A stretch of 64,000 nt of DNA, from NCBI RefSeq assembly GCF_009758125.1, contig NZ_WRXO01000013.1, positions 62,001 through 126,000 of the forward strand, read 5' to 3'. The notes under the pieces were generated by a model. That model was not told where the DNA came from and made no database searches. It was given only the letters and a program-made list of their open reading frames with translations. The translations under genes were made by a program, and so were the position numbers. The DNA comes from Chitinophaga oryziterrae (GTDB lineage: Bacteria; Bacteroidota; Bacteroidia; Chitinophagales; Chitinophagaceae). How positions within the stretch are numbered: the stretch's first letter is position 1; each line of letters begins with the position of its first letter. This document shows, in pieces, positions 44,975 through 53,696 of this stretch.

Positions 44975-46528
44975 TTATTTCAATCCTATTTTTTCCAATA
45001 GCTGTGTGAAAGTGTTGTCATCAACCTCTAATAGCTGTTGATGAACATATTTTGTCACGAAATCTGAAAACGGTTCTGCAGTTTTCGTTATGTGGGCTTC
45101 CGCCTGTGCTTGTGACGATATTGCGCCCGCAGGCTGATTAATATATTTATGGTATTTACGTAGCAAGTTCTCCAGGTCAAGGCTGCCATTATTAAAGTTG
45201 TCCTGGAACAGCAATAAGGTATCGATCTCTATCATTGTCACAGGATGGGCCGTAGGAAATACAACATTGTTAAATTCAGGTAGTTTTTTAAGATCACTCA
45301 TTTCTTTTCGAAATAACCTCTCGACCCAATAATTCAGTCCGGGGGCACTGTAGAGAGAATCATGTACCAACAAAATAGGAAACACTTCGATATCCTCAAC
45401 ATTATATGCGTTTACGGGCAACTCATGCCTGGCCATTCGACCAATATTCTTTGCCAGTTGAAAAACAGCTTTTCCAAACCGATCCCGCTTGCCTTTGTCA
45501 TTTTGGGAAAGCGTACTGGTTATCTTATCGTAACTGTAGGACATTTTTACATCAGCTGGTATAAAAACGTCCTTCGATTCGGTTAGAAAAATAGTGTTTC
45601 CCCGCCTTGTGAAGTGGTCTGGCTCGCTGTCTATAAGCCCTTTTTGCTTAAACATTTCACCTGTCAGCAATTCAGCGGGTTGACCGTTGAATATGGTTTG
45701 ATATACACCATAGGTTAATTCACCTTCTGAGAAGTCCTGGCGCCAATGTCCAGGGAAGGAATCACCAGATAAGTAGATATTAGGTTCAGCTTTCACAATG
45801 CCTGATAAATGAAATGCTACACCATTGTAGGCAAACTTTGTTAGAAACATTTCATTAAGAACCTGGTATTTGTCTTCTTCGAGACGTAGTAATGGCTTTT
45901 TACGTAGTTCTTTGAAGTCATTCGGTGTTACTTCTTTCTCCTCGGTTTCGTTTTTGACAATCGCCTGGGTAGGAAATATTGAAAGGCAGTTTAAAAAGTC
46001 GATCCGTTTTTCATACTCTGGTCCAGGGGCCACCTCTAAGATTGTCCAGCCCCCTTTTTTGTTAATTCCACTGACAACTGCTTTACCTAAAGCTTGAAAT
46101 AAGTCCAGTTTATCAGTACAGTGAAAATCCTCTAACATCTTTGCATATAGCTTCTCATATTTTGGCGTTCGCTCCATGTATTCTAGCATAAGCGCGAGCT
46201 TATGATTTTGTGTTTGAAATAACTGAGGAAAATTTCGATTCTGCAAGTCACTCTGCGGGAAGCTCAATCCAAGTACCATCGCTTGAAGTCTATCGACCTG
46301 GTCCGCTGTCTTATAGGATTGATGACCAAGTGCAAAATTCTTTAATGCTTTGTCATTGAACAGCAGCACGAGTTGTAGCAAGGGTAACGATGTTTCAGGT
46401 GACGGTGTAACTGCATCAACAATGTTAGGCTCAGTAACCGCCCATTCCAGCATGTACAGTAAGGATTCGTTAGAAAGTATATGGTTCTTTTTGCCATGTT
46501 TGGCCACTACCACCCCATAACGTCGCAT
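44975..46528 (-). CDS. Unrecognised 517-residue protein, possibly 5'-truncated
   Basis: No family recognised; soluble, helical, no signal peptide. The ATG at 46528 is the first usable start, but the same frame stays open for another 88 codons upstream to 46792 and reads like protein (e.g. KIIISQSLLLGFSNFYPTE and LIDLGNRVGRSLILSLPSH). No ATG, GTG or TTG occurs there, so the true 5' end has probably been lost or the start is non-canonical. The group II intron lies about 30 bp after its stop. May be a broken gene. Confidence 0.6.
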   Translation of the reverse strand: MRRYGVVVAKHGKKNHILSNESLLYMLEWAVTEPNIVDAVTPSPETSLPLLQLVLLFNDKALKNFALGHQSYKTADQVDRLQAMVLGLSFPQSDLQNRNFPQLFQTQNHKLALMLEYMERTPKYEKLYAKMLEDFHCTDKLDLFQALGKAVVSGINKKGGWTILEVAPGPEYEKRIDFLNCLSIFPTQAIVKNETEEKEVTPNDFKELRKKPLLRLEEDKYQVLNEMFLTKFAYNGVAFHLSGIVKAEPNIYLSGDSFPGHWRQDFSEGELTYGVYQTIFNGQPAELLTGEMFKQKGLIDSEPDHFTRRGNTIFLTESKDVFIPADVKMSYSYDKITSTLSQNDKGKRDRFGKAVFQLAKNIGRMARHELPVNAYNVEDIEVFPILLVHDSLYSAPGLNYWVERLFRKEMSDLKKLPEFNNVVFPTAHPVTMIEIDTLLLFQDNFNNGSLDLENLLRKYHKYINQPAGAISSQAQAEAHITKTAEPFSDFVTKYVHQQLLEVDDNTFTQLLEKIGLK

Positions 46529-46853
46529 AATATCTTGATATTCAGCACTGGACGAGGCTTGAAAGCTGTCAAAAGAAAACCAATCATACAGTAGTTCCTC
46601 TATGTTTTGATATTGCCCGAATTTAGTGAGGGATAAAAAATGGCTCGGCAGACTTAGTATAAGGCTACGACCGACCCTGTTGCCTAAATCTATCAGTGAA
46701 GGCTGGGATTCTGTTGGGTAAAAGTTACTAAACCCTAGCAGTAAGCTTTGACTTATGATTATTTTGTTGATCTTAAAAGTTTTATAGTAAGATTACGTCA
46801 GCAATAAAGTTGCCCTTTCTTTTTTGTTATAGTGTCATTTTCTTCTCATTTAT

Positions 46854-47170
46854 TTAAATAGATACCCAACCTGGGCCTACAATATGTCCAGGATGGAGTA
46901 TTATGGTGGGAAACGCTATCTGATTTACATCTTGCAACAGATAACACTCTATTTCAGCTTTTAAGACCCCATATTCACTGATAGGTCTTCTGATGTCAGA
47001 TTCTTTAGACGGGACTTCAACTTTGTGCCCGCGTACCCAGATAGTGCCACAATGCATATAATGAGAGATTTGTCTGATGGGGCTTTTCACTAATTGCAGT
47101 GCGCTTTCAGGTTTGAAACAGATCAGATCTATAACCTGAAACCTTCTGAATGCTTTGATTGTGCAGTTAT
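46854..47170 (-). pseudogene. Fragment of an NAD-dependent epimerase/dehydratase
   Basis: The frame contains DLICFKPESALQLV, HCGTIWVRGHKVEVP, RRPISEYGVLKAEIE and LHPGHIVGPGW, characteristic of an extended-SDR epimerase internal region. The N-terminal Rossmann part and the C-terminus are missing. Upstream of 47170 the frame is open but reads unlike the family. An isolated relic with no pathway partners nearby. Confidence 0.75.
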
Positions 47171-47195
47171 ATCGGGACGGGACAGACCATTTATC

Positions 47196-47283
47196 AAATC
47201 GTTCGAAAACGTACCAAAACGTTCGAAATCGTTCGTGTTTGTGCATATGTGTTAAAGTGACTTTTTAAGCCGTTGTATCTTTG
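47196..47283 (+). promoter_or_regulatory. Four phased 10-bp repeats followed by a -7 box
   Basis: AAATCGTTCG, AAAACGTACC, AAAACGTTCG and AAATCGTTCG form four consecutive 10-bp units (47196-47235). After AAAGTGACTTTT comes TATCTTTG (47276-47283), an exact TAnnTTTG box. The arrangement matches 18501-18566. No clear gene starts within 250 bp downstream; the rest of 47284-47553 shows nothing recognisable. Confidence 0.5.
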
Positions 47284-47553
47284 TTGCTCTATGAGAGTTA
47301 ATCATATAAAAAGTGTAAATCGGAAATGTTCGTCCTAATTGGGGATTGTTAAGTATAACCAAGTATTTTCTTACCCAAAACAGGAAAGAGCCTTTTATAC
47401 CATTGTACTTTTGATAAAAATTAATTCATGGAAAAGCATATGAAGAGTTTAGAAATACCGATAACTATTATTCAATTTTCCGATAGCAGTTAAATGTAGA
47501 TAGTTCTACGATATAGTTTACCATAATTATTATTAATCCAAAAATAAGTTGAT

Positions 47554-47802
47554 ATGATAAAGCGAGATGAATTGATTACTATGCGGGCAATAGCTATTTG
47601 CTTCAAGCCATTTTTAAAACCCGAAGAAGCATTGATTTACTGCAATTTGGGAAGAACACAATTTGCTAAAAAGTGCGAGGAGGCGGGAGTTTATAAAAAC
47701 AATAACGGGTATTACAAGCGTGAAGAGATTGATAAAATGTTGTCTGGCGAAGCATTATCTCTTTCTATACTTGTTCCAAAGCATAAGTTGAAAGTAGCGT
47801 AG
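47554..47802 (+). CDS. Small helix-turn-helix/excisionase-like protein
   Basis: An 82-residue protein: FLKPEEALIYCNLGRTQFAKKCEEAGVYKNNNGYYKREEIDKMLSG (positions about 19-64) has the helix-wing pattern of MerR/excisionase-type HTH domains. It could be a directionality factor for the element's integrase (inference). A hairpin terminator follows immediately. Confidence 0.65.
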   Translation: MIKRDELITMRAIAICFKPFLKPEEALIYCNLGRTQFAKKCEEAGVYKNNNGYYKREEIDKMLSGEALSLSILVPKHKLKVA

Positions 47803-47806
47803 AAAT

Positions 47807-47836
47807 AAAGGCTATTCTCTTTTGAGGATAGCCTTT
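47807..47836. terminator. Bidirectional terminator
   Basis: A 13-bp stem AAAGGCTATTCTC / GAGGATAGCCTTT (one mismatch) with a TTTT loop region, 5 bp after the small HTH gene, and 34 bp from the 3' end of the convergent toxin operon. Confidence 0.8.
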
Positions 47837-47869
47837 ACCTTAAATGAATCTGGTGAATTTCATACCAGA

Positions 47870-48307
47870 TTATGGTACCTTATTTGAATAATAATAGCAA
47901 ATTTTATCATCATCTCCTTCTATAGATGCCTTTAGTAAGTATCGATACATAACTATTTTCACAATTCTTTTTCCGGTTTTTTCTGAACCTCCCGTTGTAT
48001 AAAGCACCCCATCAGAGTATATATTCAAATTCAATACCTCACCGGGAGGAATCATTAGAATTGACGTACTGGGATTCGATGGATTGCAGAATACATCATA
48101 CACATTTGTTTCCCATTTTTTACCATAGGAAACCTGTTTGTAAATTGAAAACCGTAGTGAGCTTGTTTGGGTATTATTTTTTATTTCTAACGATACACTG
48201 TCTTTTCCGAAACGAGAAGCAGTAATTGTCAACTTGGGTAATACCTGGGAGAAAACATTAGCTGGAATTACCAATAACAGGAATATATATATAAGTTTAG
48301 TTGCCAT
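47870..48307 (-). CDS. Secreted protein, candidate immunity protein for the RHS toxin
   Basis: From the ATG at 48307 the protein has 145 residues and a clear Sec signal peptide (MATKLIYIFLLLVIPANVFSQ). The remaining 124 residues look beta-rich and are not recognised. Its start overlaps the end of the toxin gene by 11 bp, the usual position for an immunity gene, and a periplasmic location would suit protection against a peptidoglycan-acting toxin. The immunity role is inference. Confidence 0.65.
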   Translation of the reverse strand: MATKLIYIFLLLVIPANVFSQVLPKLTITASRFGKDSVSLEIKNNTQTSSLRFSIYKQVSYGKKWETNVYDVFCNPSNPSTSILMIPPGEVLNLNIYSDGVLYTTGGSEKTGKRIVKIVMYRYLLKASIEGDDDKICYYYSNKVP

Positions 48308-50315
48308 TAGTTGCAGTTTTAGTTGTTTCTTTTTTGGTTCCACCATTTGTTTTGTGTTCAGGAGTCGGATATTGGATTTTTACCTCTATTACCTGATTAC
48401 CCTCACTTCGATATTCTTTTAATTTATCAAACAGACCAGTTTCGCATTCCGTACAACCGTGAGAATATCCTTTTTGCGAATCATGAAAATAGAATGAATT
48501 CAAATCTCTATCCTGCGGTGTTGCTCCTGTAACATTTACAGGTTCTAAACGTGCACGATTTTCACCCCAATCCGAGTATTCCCATCCAAAGCCGGGTTTG
48601 TTAGGGTTGGGAACATATTTAGGTATTTTTTCGATTCCGCCGTCCGGGCTTCTTTTTAAATCTGCCGTTTTCAGATCGGCTTCTGCAATTCTATCAGGAT
48701 CTGGTTTAAGATTTATTTTATATTTCCCTTCAGGTGTAGGCCCCACCTGAGGATATTTCTGATATTTAGCCTGTTGGGTACTCATGGTTTCCTTTATTTT
48801 TGTACCATTAGGCATTGTGGTAATTTTCTGTGTCTTGTCCATTCCGGAAGTAGCTTTGAAAACAGAAAGTAAATTTGATTTATCACCATATTTTCCACCA
48901 TACCAATATACTTTATTTCCAGTTGATAATATCCAGTCTGCTCCATCAGGGTCTATGCGGCTGATCGGATTATTCTCAACAAAGTTATATGGGGAGGCAT
49001 GCGGGTATTTATGCGCCATTGGATCAATATTCCATGCAAAAACTACAGGATCAAAATTATAATTGTTATCTAATGTCTGTCCACTGGCGAACGCAATAAT
49101 TTTATGCTGTTTAGTATTAAATAATCCACGGCCATATCGTTCTACCGGTTTAGTACCTATTTGCTCATCAAACAATCCCCAGGACAAACTTGCATATCTA
49201 GTTGTTGGTTCGCCGTTAAAGTTAGCAACAGGTTGTGCAACAGTATCGATCGTCCAGCCTTTAATGAGCATATTTTTCATTTTCAATGGCATCTCACGGT
49301 AACCAAGGGTATATAACCGGTTGATTAACTGTTGATAGACCTTAAATGTCTGGTCAGATTGCAGTTGCTCTACAGACTTGCCGCTATTAATAATGCGGGT
49401 TTCCAATATTTCTGACTTGCATAACATTGCATTCAGGCTAAGGCTATCATACTTTAAAGTCAATTCAGCACAATCCATCATAAAGCTATCATCAACTGTA
49501 TTAAATTTATGCTCGAAACCTTTGGCAAGATAAACAAGACATAAAGCAATTGTTTGTTTTAAGTCTAACTCACGTAAGGAAATATTATTTTTTATTGCAT
49601 CCTGGGTAGTATGTGTAAGTGTTGACAATGTACCTGTGCCTGGAAATGCTTTGTTTGCTATCTCAACATTATATGGTATTCCCTTGTCATCAGCATGACT
49701 TATATAAATGTGTCCCGGAGCTGTACAAACACTGGCATCAGAGTTTAACCTTTCAGAAAAGATCTTAAAAAGAGAAACAAACGCAAAACAATTACCCTGG
49801 CCGTTGTCTAATAAGTTAGTTGCCTGTGTATTAGTCCAGTCTGTAGACCCTAGCGGGTCATTAGTTGCATAGCTGAAAGGAAGATGGTAAAATATTTTAT
49901 TGGTATCGACAAAATACAGAGTATCTGTCATATATGAAAATATAGCTGCATTGGTTAATGCCTTTTCATAATATCCTTTTCCCTTATTACTATGCTCCTT
50001 TAAAGCATCTAAAAAATTTGAAGGTTGTATTTGCTCCTGTTGGCCTCTTGTTTGTGCAATAATAGTACGTATGATTGCAGTATCTCTTGATATTACTCCC
50101 TGGAAGTCAACATAACTTAACTGATTATTCCACCACGCATTTTCTGTCAAAAATATAGCACGTTCGTAGCTCAATGGTTGTTTGCCACTTAGCATGTTTT
50201 CCATTTCATGCAAAGCGGATCTATAATAAAGTTTTGATTGTTCAATTACTTGGCCAGATAAGGATAAAGGAACCCATAAAAGAAATACAATGAACGCTAA
50301 TAGACGAATTCTCAT
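48297..50315 (-). CDS. Secreted RHS-core protein with transglutaminase-like and L,D-transpeptidase-like domains
   Basis: A 672-residue protein with a signal peptide (MRIRLLAFIVFLLWVPLSLSG). Residues about 60-300 hold a transglutaminase-like region with GQGNCFAF (Cys about 175) and a following APGHIYI His. At about 430-455 comes the end of an RHS core: DPMAHKYPHASPYNFVENNPISRIDPDGAD (two short pieces). The last 200 residues hold a GPTPEGKYKI segment (about 523) and SHGCTEC (about 616), resembling the catalytic HGC of YkuD-type L,D-transpeptidases and DUF2778/Tlde1 peptidoglycan toxins. The plan is that of a polymorphic toxin. It shares its N-terminal region with the upstream 487-residue protein. 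Confidence 0.75.
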   Translation of the reverse strand: MRIRLLAFIVFLLWVPLSLSGQVIEQSKLYYRSALHEMENMLSGKQPLSYERAIFLTENAWWNNQLSYVDFQGVISRDTAIIRTIIAQTRGQQEQIQPSNFLDALKEHSNKGKGYYEKALTNAAIFSYMTDTLYFVDTNKIFYHLPFSYATNDPLGSTDWTNTQATNLLDNGQGNCFAFVSLFKIFSERLNSDASVCTAPGHIYISHADDKGIPYNVEIANKAFPGTGTLSTLTHTTQDAIKNNISLRELDLKQTIALCLVYLAKGFEHKFNTVDDSFMMDCAELTLKYDSLSLNAMLCKSEILETRIINSGKSVEQLQSDQTFKVYQQLINRLYTLGYREMPLKMKNMLIKGWTIDTVAQPVANFNGEPTTRYASLSWGLFDEQIGTKPVERYGRGLFNTKQHKIIAFASGQTLDNNYNFDPVVFAWNIDPMAHKYPHASPYNFVENNPISRIDPDGADWILSTGNKVYWYGGKYGDKSNLLSVFKATSGMDKTQKITTMPNGTKIKETMSTQQAKYQKYPQVGPTPEGKYKINLKPDPDRIAEADLKTADLKRSPDGGIEKIPKYVPNPNKPGFGWEYSDWGENRARLEPVNVTGATPQDRDLNSFYFHDSQKGYSHGCTECETGLFDKLKEYRSEGNQVIEVKIQYPTPEHKTNGGTKKETTKTATNGN

Positions 50316-50331
50316 ATGAGAATGAATTAAT

Positions 50332-51795
50332 TTATTTTATAAAAAGATTACGTTTTTCTTTACTGTTAAAGTTATATTCCTGCTGAATATTATTTCTGAA
50401 TTCATGATATTTCATCATTTCTTCATACATGTCTTTTGACTGATCCTGATAGCCAAGTTGACTAATTATTTTTTCATTTTCTAGCCACTTGTTATATAGT
50501 CTTTGTGCTTCCGATGACTGATTAATATTGCTTAATTTGTTAATGCCATTTTTGCGCATTACTTGTGCTAATTCGTAGCTATAAAGATTACTGTAAGTGA
50601 AGTATAGGGTAAGGTTATTATTCTTCGGGAAATATGGTTTAGCAGTATTGATACAATCAACTATAAATTTTTCATCTGCTGCACCAAACTTTCTAAAATA
50701 ACCAAATGATAGTTGTAAAATAATATCGGCGATCATTTGCTTTCCCCCAATTGGATTTAGGTATATACCATTTCTTACAGCCTGTGCACTAATAAACATA
50801 TTGTCCAGATACCACTCATTTGTTATATCCCAATGTGAGGTTGGTTCATAGTTTCTCATTCTACCTTGTTTGTCTGGGTATTTTATAAGAGAATGTTGTG
50901 GCGCAATTGCTAAATATGCTTTTCCTCCTAATGCTTCTATAAGTGACAAATAGACCGCAGGTAAAGAGTTACATTGCCCGGTTCCCGTTGCCAAACATTT
51001 TGTAAGAGAAAAATTCCTGTAGTCTTTATCTCCAGTGTAGTCATTAAAATCATATTTGAATGGGAGGTGTGTTATGGTTTCCAAAGATTGTTTACCATCA
51101 GTTCTTTGTTTAGAAGTTGTAATATTAAGTCGTTCTCCCATAAATTGCTGAACACCATAATTAATAACCGTATTATCCTTTATGTTCAAATTTCTTTGTA
51201 ATATCCATTCTCTAATAAAATCGGCAGATTCTTTAATGATACCTTTAAATTCCTTTTGCGTAAGATATGCATCTCCGTATGCATTCTCCATAATAAAATA
51301 CGCATCCGAAACAGATAGCTTTCTTTTATCTGACAACATGTCTTTGAGCACCTGTAGTGCGTCAGTATACGATTTAGTTTTCAAACCAAATTCATCCGAA
51401 CTATAATTTTCCGGTGTAATTACTGTCCCAGGAGCCCTGTTCATATCCTGACCAGCAATTTCTTTCAATAAATTAAATAATTCCTGTTGCTTATTTATTT
51501 GGAAACTATTTTGTGAGCCAGAACTATACGCAGGGTCTTTAGCCATTTTTTCCTTAATCATTGCTTGCACAACGCGTTGGTTATTCGCCGGGTCATTAGA
51601 TGTACCGTAATAAATATTATTTTGGTTAGTTTGACGCAAAATGTCATTGGCCGTTGCTCCCATTCGTAATTGACCATTTGGATCCGAAGGTACACCCGGT
51701 TGGGGAGAGATTGATTTTGAAATTGGAGAATAGGGAAGCTGTGCGAATGAAAAGGTTACTGGTAATATTAACAAAATAGCTACTACTATCCTCAT
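50332..51795 (-). CDS. Secreted transglutaminase-like protein, paralogue of the toxin N-terminus
   Basis: A 487-residue protein with a signal peptide (MRIVVAILLILPVTFSFAQ). A transglutaminase-like core is seen as GTGQCNSLPAVYLSLIEALGG (Cys about 272), APQHSLIKY (His about 300) and YEPTSHW. It shares the segment order of the next protein (LS..DAYFIMENAY versus LSYERAIFLTENAW) but has no RHS core or toxin domain. It is 16 bp upstream of the toxin gene. It may process or export the toxin, or be a toxin-less relative; both are inference. Confidence 0.75.
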   Translation of the reverse strand: MRIVVAILLILPVTFSFAQLPYSPISKSISPQPGVPSDPNGQLRMGATANDILRQTNQNNIYYGTSNDPANNQRVVQAMIKEKMAKDPAYSSGSQNSFQINKQQELFNLLKEIAGQDMNRAPGTVITPENYSSDEFGLKTKSYTDALQVLKDMLSDKRKLSVSDAYFIMENAYGDAYLTQKEFKGIIKESADFIREWILQRNLNIKDNTVINYGVQQFMGERLNITTSKQRTDGKQSLETITHLPFKYDFNDYTGDKDYRNFSLTKCLATGTGQCNSLPAVYLSLIEALGGKAYLAIAPQHSLIKYPDKQGRMRNYEPTSHWDITNEWYLDNMFISAQAVRNGIYLNPIGGKQMIADIILQLSFGYFRKFGAADEKFIVDCINTAKPYFPKNNNLTLYFTYSNLYSYELAQVMRKNGINKLSNINQSSEAQRLYNKWLENEKIISQLGYQDQSKDMYEEMMKYHEFRNNIQQEYNFNSKEKRNLFIK

Positions 51796-51835
51796 AGGTA
51801 TGGAAAAAAGTGAAAAAACTAAACTAGAGATTACT

Positions 51836-51843
51836 CAAAAATA
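51836..51843 (-). promoter_or_regulatory. -7 box of the toxin operon
   Basis: TATTTTTG on the minus strand fits TAnnTTTG, 40 bp before the ATG at 51795. A dyad AAGTTATAT/ATATAACTT at 51915-51952 lies further upstream. The remainder of 51844-52100 shows nothing else. Confidence 0.4.
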
Positions 51844-52100
51844 AAGATAATTATTTACCGCTCTTGTTCATACAATATAATGAGTCAAAGCAGAAGAAAG
51901 CGATAAAGTCCCGAAAGTTATATACTTGGGTTGTGACTTAAGCATATAACTTGAATAAAGATAGAGAATTTCCGAGAAAGCCTTTAAATAGTTATTATAA
52001 GAAATTATCGTTCTGCGTACACGAGGTTAGTTTATCATGTGGAGTATTCAGTTAATGTAATGATATCCATTATTTTATATTTCTCTGAAAGTGGCTTATA

Positions 52101-52137
52101 AAACAACGGCTATTCCCTTTTTGAATAGCCGTTGTTT
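52101..52137. terminator. Bidirectional terminator after the integrase
   Basis: A perfect 15-bp stem AAACAACGGCTATTC / GAATAGCCGTTGTTT with a 7-base loop, 10 bp from the integrase stop. Its core resembles the terminator at 47807. Confidence 0.85.
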
Positions 52138-52146
52138 ATATAGGAC

Positions 52147-53241
52147 TTACACAAATGAAGTTATATCAGAATACGGCAAATGACTAATGGCCGCAGATTG
52201 ATCTTTAGGTTTATGCCTTTTATATGTCTGCTGCACCTGTCTTGTTGTAGTATGGCCCATAAGATAAGCGATGGTTACATCATCCACATTCTGATCTTTT
52301 AATAAGATTGAAAAACTTAAACGGGCGCAAGACCATGTAATACGTTTAAGGATTTTTGCATGTTTAACCCATCCATCAAGAACTTTATTTGATCCGTTCG
52401 CAGTGGGTAGATAAAAAGCTTTGCTGCTCGCCCCGACCTTACCCAGCGATAGCCTTTTAATTTCTTCCAGGATGGCCAATCCAATGGGGTGAAGAGTCAA
52501 AGTTACTGGCTTCCCCGTTTTCTTCTGGATAATACGGGTTATCAGTATGCCTCCCTGAATATCCTTCCATTCCAGTTTTTTTACATCTACCCATCTTAAT
52601 CCGGTATAGCAACTAAAAAGAAAGGCCAGCTTGACTTGTTGATTAAGACAGGGTGTATTTAATAAGGCTATATATTCTTCCGCTTCCAGGTGTTCTTTTA
52701 ATGTTATACTAGGATTACTTACTGCTGGTATATCTTCTGTAGGGTTTATCCTGAAATAGCTATCTCTAGATGCCGCCTTTATCACCCATTTAAAACGGGC
52801 ATAATAGTTTGCGGGTGTTTCACCTGTAAGTTTATCAAGCAGATACCTACGGAACCGCTTACAGAAGTTCTCCGTTATATCAACCGGGGAAATGAAATCA
52901 CTTTTTATGAACTCTTTAAATTTGGTAAGGCAGCAGGTTAGATGTCTGTTTCCTTCTCTTTTATTTAATTTGATGTACTCCTCAAAATATTCCACAAAAT
53001 TCGCCTTGAACTTATGAGCCGGAATAATGGAGGTGCCTATAGCTTGTTGCTCTATTGTTAACTGGCTTTTCTTTGTTTCCAGGATTTTTAGCGCCTCTTT
53101 GTTGAAGTTTTTCTGTTCCAGACCATTGGGCCTGGCATAAATAAAGATACCAGTAGAAGGGCGTTGTCCTGGTCCCCGTCCAAGGTCATAAAAGAAATGA
53201 ATTTTATCTCCTTTCTTGTTTAGCTTTTCTCCAATGTTCAT
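52147..53241 (-). CDS. Tyrosine recombinase (integrase) with altered HxxR box
   Basis: A 364-residue Bacteroidota-type integrase: N-terminal arm-binding domain (1-85), SAM-like core-binding domain (about 85-180) and catalytic domain. Catalytic residues: Arg216 (TGLRW), Lys240/241 (QKKTGKP), Arg307, His330 (LMGHTT) and nucleophile Tyr340 (QTYKRH). The HxxR box reads Ser304-Cys-Ala-Arg307, so the first His is missing, and the RH that follows is RL. Activity may be reduced. It is encoded toward element B, its start 440 bp from tRNA-Leu, with repeat clusters between. It is the likely integrase of element B. Confidence 0.92.
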   Translation of the reverse strand: MNIGEKLNKKGDKIHFFYDLGRGPGQRPSTGIFIYARPNGLEQKNFNKEALKILETKKSQLTIEQQAIGTSIIPAHKFKANFVEYFEEYIKLNKREGNRHLTCCLTKFKEFIKSDFISPVDITENFCKRFRRYLLDKLTGETPANYYARFKWVIKAASRDSYFRINPTEDIPAVSNPSITLKEHLEAEEYIALLNTPCLNQQVKLAFLFSCYTGLRWVDVKKLEWKDIQGGILITRIIQKKTGKPVTLTLHPIGLAILEEIKRLSLGKVGASSKAFYLPTANGSNKVLDGWVKHAKILKRITWSCARLSFSILLKDQNVDDVTIAYLMGHTTTRQVQQTYKRHKPKDQSAAISHLPYSDITSFV

Positions 53242-53444
53242 AAAAGTGCTTTTTTAATGGTGACAGCAGAAAGGCTCAATGAATGTGCCATGCCAATAAA
53301 AAATGTGCTTGTGGAAACAACGTCTAAGAACAAACGGGAATTCTTGTGAAAAGGTGAGAAAAAGAAACTTGAAATTAATTTTTGCAATCTGTCTGTAACT
53401 CTTGTCAGTACTGACATTTCGGCTTTTAAATAACTGCCAAAATC

Positions 53445-53590
53445 GAGTGTCATTTCGAGTGTCAAACCGAGTGTCAAATAGGGCGTTTTAGCCACATTTT
53501 TGAGCATAATTCCCCTTGAATAGTGCCGGAGGTATTCCGGTAGGATGCCTGCAAAACTGAGTGTCATTGCGAGTGTCATTTGAGTGTCGT
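53445..53590. repeat. Two triplet clusters of GAGTGTCA, candidate integrase arm sites
   Basis: GAGTGTCA/G starts at 53445, 53457, 53469 and again at 53559, 53571, 53582, giving spacings of 12, 12 and 12, 11 with 90 bp between clusters. They lie between the integrase and the tRNA attachment site, where arm-type sites of tyrosine integrases belong. An ORF across them (53238-53579) is an artefact of the repeats. Confidence 0.65.
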
Positions 53591-53645
53591 AAATAGTGGT
53601 AGAAAGGGTTTAAAAGCATGATTTTACGACATTAGCACATAAAAA

Positions 53646-53674
53646 AGCTCTGTAAATCAAAGACTTACAGAGCT
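53646..53674 (-). terminator. Terminator of tRNA-Leu
   Basis: A 10-bp stem AGCTCTGTAA / TTACAGAGCT followed in the minus direction by six T. It begins 7 bp beyond the tRNA 3' end and lies inside element B. Confidence 0.85.
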
Positions 53675-53678
53675 ATTA

Positions 53679-53696
53679 AGTGCCCAGAACAGGAAT
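53679..53696. repeat. Attachment-site copy 3, within tRNA-Leu
   Basis: AGTGCCCAGAACAGGAAT, the 3' end of the tRNA in antisense, identical to 4860-4877. Right boundary of element B. Confidence 0.75.

Larger units (their letters stand above)
20318..53696. mobile_element. Element B: integrative element with tyrosine integrase and defence/efflux/toxin cargo
   Basis: About 33 kb between tRNA-Leu 3'-end copies 2 and 3. A tyrosine integrase transcribed leftwards sits at its right end, 440 bp from the tRNA, with clustered GAGTGTCA repeats between. A truncated integrase copy at 23448-23922 and a group II intron show it is a composite. Base composition and coding density change sharply at the tRNA on the right. 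The left boundary is inferred from the repeat alone. Confidence 0.6.

Noticed and set aside
53238..53579. A 113-codon ORF between the integrase and the tRNA
   Set aside because: It reads through the GAGTGTCA repeats (MTLAMTL, LTLGLTLEMTL) and overlaps the integrase start; it looks like an artefact of the arm-site repeats.
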